From an uncultured Bacteriovoracaceae bacterium (GTDB taxonomy: Bacteria > Bdellovibrionota > Bacteriovoracia > Bacteriovoracales > Bacteriovoracaceae), in NCBI GenBank assembly GCA_937923325.1, contig CAKZUQ010000019.1:1-26837 (forward strand): a stretch of 26,837 bases of DNA. The letters run 5' to 3'. The number at the start of each line of letters is the position of its first letter. Positions within the stretch are counted from its first letter, which is position 1. The position numbers were made by a program, and so were the translations under genes. A model generated the notes under the pieces. That model worked only from the letters and a program-made list of their open reading frames with translations. It had not been told where the DNA came from and did not search any database. Shown piece by piece: positions 26,415 through 26,837 of this stretch.

Positions 26415-26837
26415 ACTTGACCTCCAACTAAAATTTCATCTACTTTTATAGCAGGTTGTCCTACGGTAGTTGGAATAGATCCACTTACACTTCCACACAT
26501 ACCTGTCGCTAATTCGAAATTATCAGCACTCATACTTATTTTATTTAAAATATCTTCACCTTTTCCAATTAAAGTTGCACCTTTAATTGCATCTTTAATT
26601 TTTCCATTTTTTACAATATAGCCTTCTTGAACAGAAAAATTAAACTCTCCTGTTCCAGGGTTTACAGAACCTCCACCCATTTTCTTAGCATAGATTCCAT
26701 CTTCCATTGAATTCAATAAATTATCTAAAGTGTATTTACCAGCTTCAATAAATGTATTTCTCATCCTACTAGCAGGAGCAAACTTATAGCTTTGCCTTCT
26801 AGCTGATCCCGTTCGAGCATGCTCTGTTTTCATAGAT
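26411..26837 (-). CDS. tldD: TldD metalloprotease, C-terminal part
   Basis: The last about 140 codons of TldD are present; the frame runs open to the window edge and the first Met inside it is internal. The sequence shows [27 protein letters not shown], a family hallmark, split here as ARTGSARRQ and [11 protein letters not shown]. It continues with [27 protein letters not shown], read as [14 protein letters not shown], and [18 protein letters not shown], and ends in a strand rich in Gly. The zinc-binding HExxxH lies further upstream, outside the window. It overlaps pmbA by 4 bp and is the first gene seen of this minus-strand operon. Confidence 0.92.
   Translation of the reverse strand, partial: SMKTEHARTGSARRQSYKFAPASRMRNTFIEAGKYTLDNLLNSMEDGIYAKKMGGGSVNPGTGEFNFSVQEGYIVKNGKIKDAIKGATLIGKGEDILNKISMSADNFELATGMCGSVSGSIPTTVGQPAIKVDEILVGGQV

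Noticed and set aside
1..26837. CRISPR arrays, insertion sequences, tRNA or rRNA genes, prophage.
   Set aside because: No regularly spaced repeats, transposase or integrase motifs, cloverleaf-like or rRNA-like sequence, or phage structural genes were found by reading both strands.

Overview
The window is AT-rich, densely packed Gram-negative DNA. Signal peptides, lipoboxes and C-terminal-Phe outer-membrane barrels indicate an organism with an outer membrane. A MotA/MotB stator pair, giant choice-of-anchor-D and fibronectin-III lipoproteins with SUMF1-like ends, an ECF sigma/NrsF pair and TldD/TldE together point to a Bdellovibrionota-type bacterium. The low-GC marine predators (Bacteriovorax/Halobacteriovorax) fit best. 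That placement is inference from gene content and base composition; there is no rRNA gene to test it.

Layout: (1) 1-165, the tail of an unrecognised plus-strand gene. (2) 222-7643, one tight minus-strand operon, transcribed motA, motB, lysine-rich outer-membrane barrel protein, small basic protein, two-TM PAS/histidine-kinase-like protein, second barrel-like protein, PEGA-TPR protein, and finally a 707-residue protein that reads like flagellar FliF and FliG joined in one chain. No other flagellar or chemotaxis gene is present. (3) 7762-16752, two giant surface lipoproteins in tandem, built of repeated beta-sandwich domains and ending in related SUMF1/FGE-like modules. (4) 16753-17560, a gene-poor stretch with a decayed DUF1304 gene. 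(5) 17561-19190, a small plus-strand group: a coiled-coil membrane protein, a small lysine-rich secreted protein and a DUF1499 protein. (6) 19182-20234, an NAD(P)-binding epimerase-like gene and a divergent small basic protein. (7) 26837 down to 20237, a continuous minus-strand operon: tldD (partial), tldE/pmbA, a small membrane-anchored protein, a MATE exporter, a methyltransferase, an aspartate-type aminotransferase, an ECF sigma factor and its NrsF/DUF1109 anti-sigma factor.

The most interesting content is operon 2. A proton-driven MotAB stator is co-transcribed with a rotor-like FliF-FliG chimera, periplasmic PEGA/TPR and coiled-coil parts and two outer-membrane barrels, which would span the whole envelope. 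My reading is a non-flagellar, MotAB-driven trans-envelope motor, analogous in layout to the Agl-Glt gliding machinery of myxobacteria but built from flagellar-type parts. The MotA and MotB calls are firm. The FliF/FliG relationship is read from motifs and domain order and needs profile searches. The overall function is a hypothesis.
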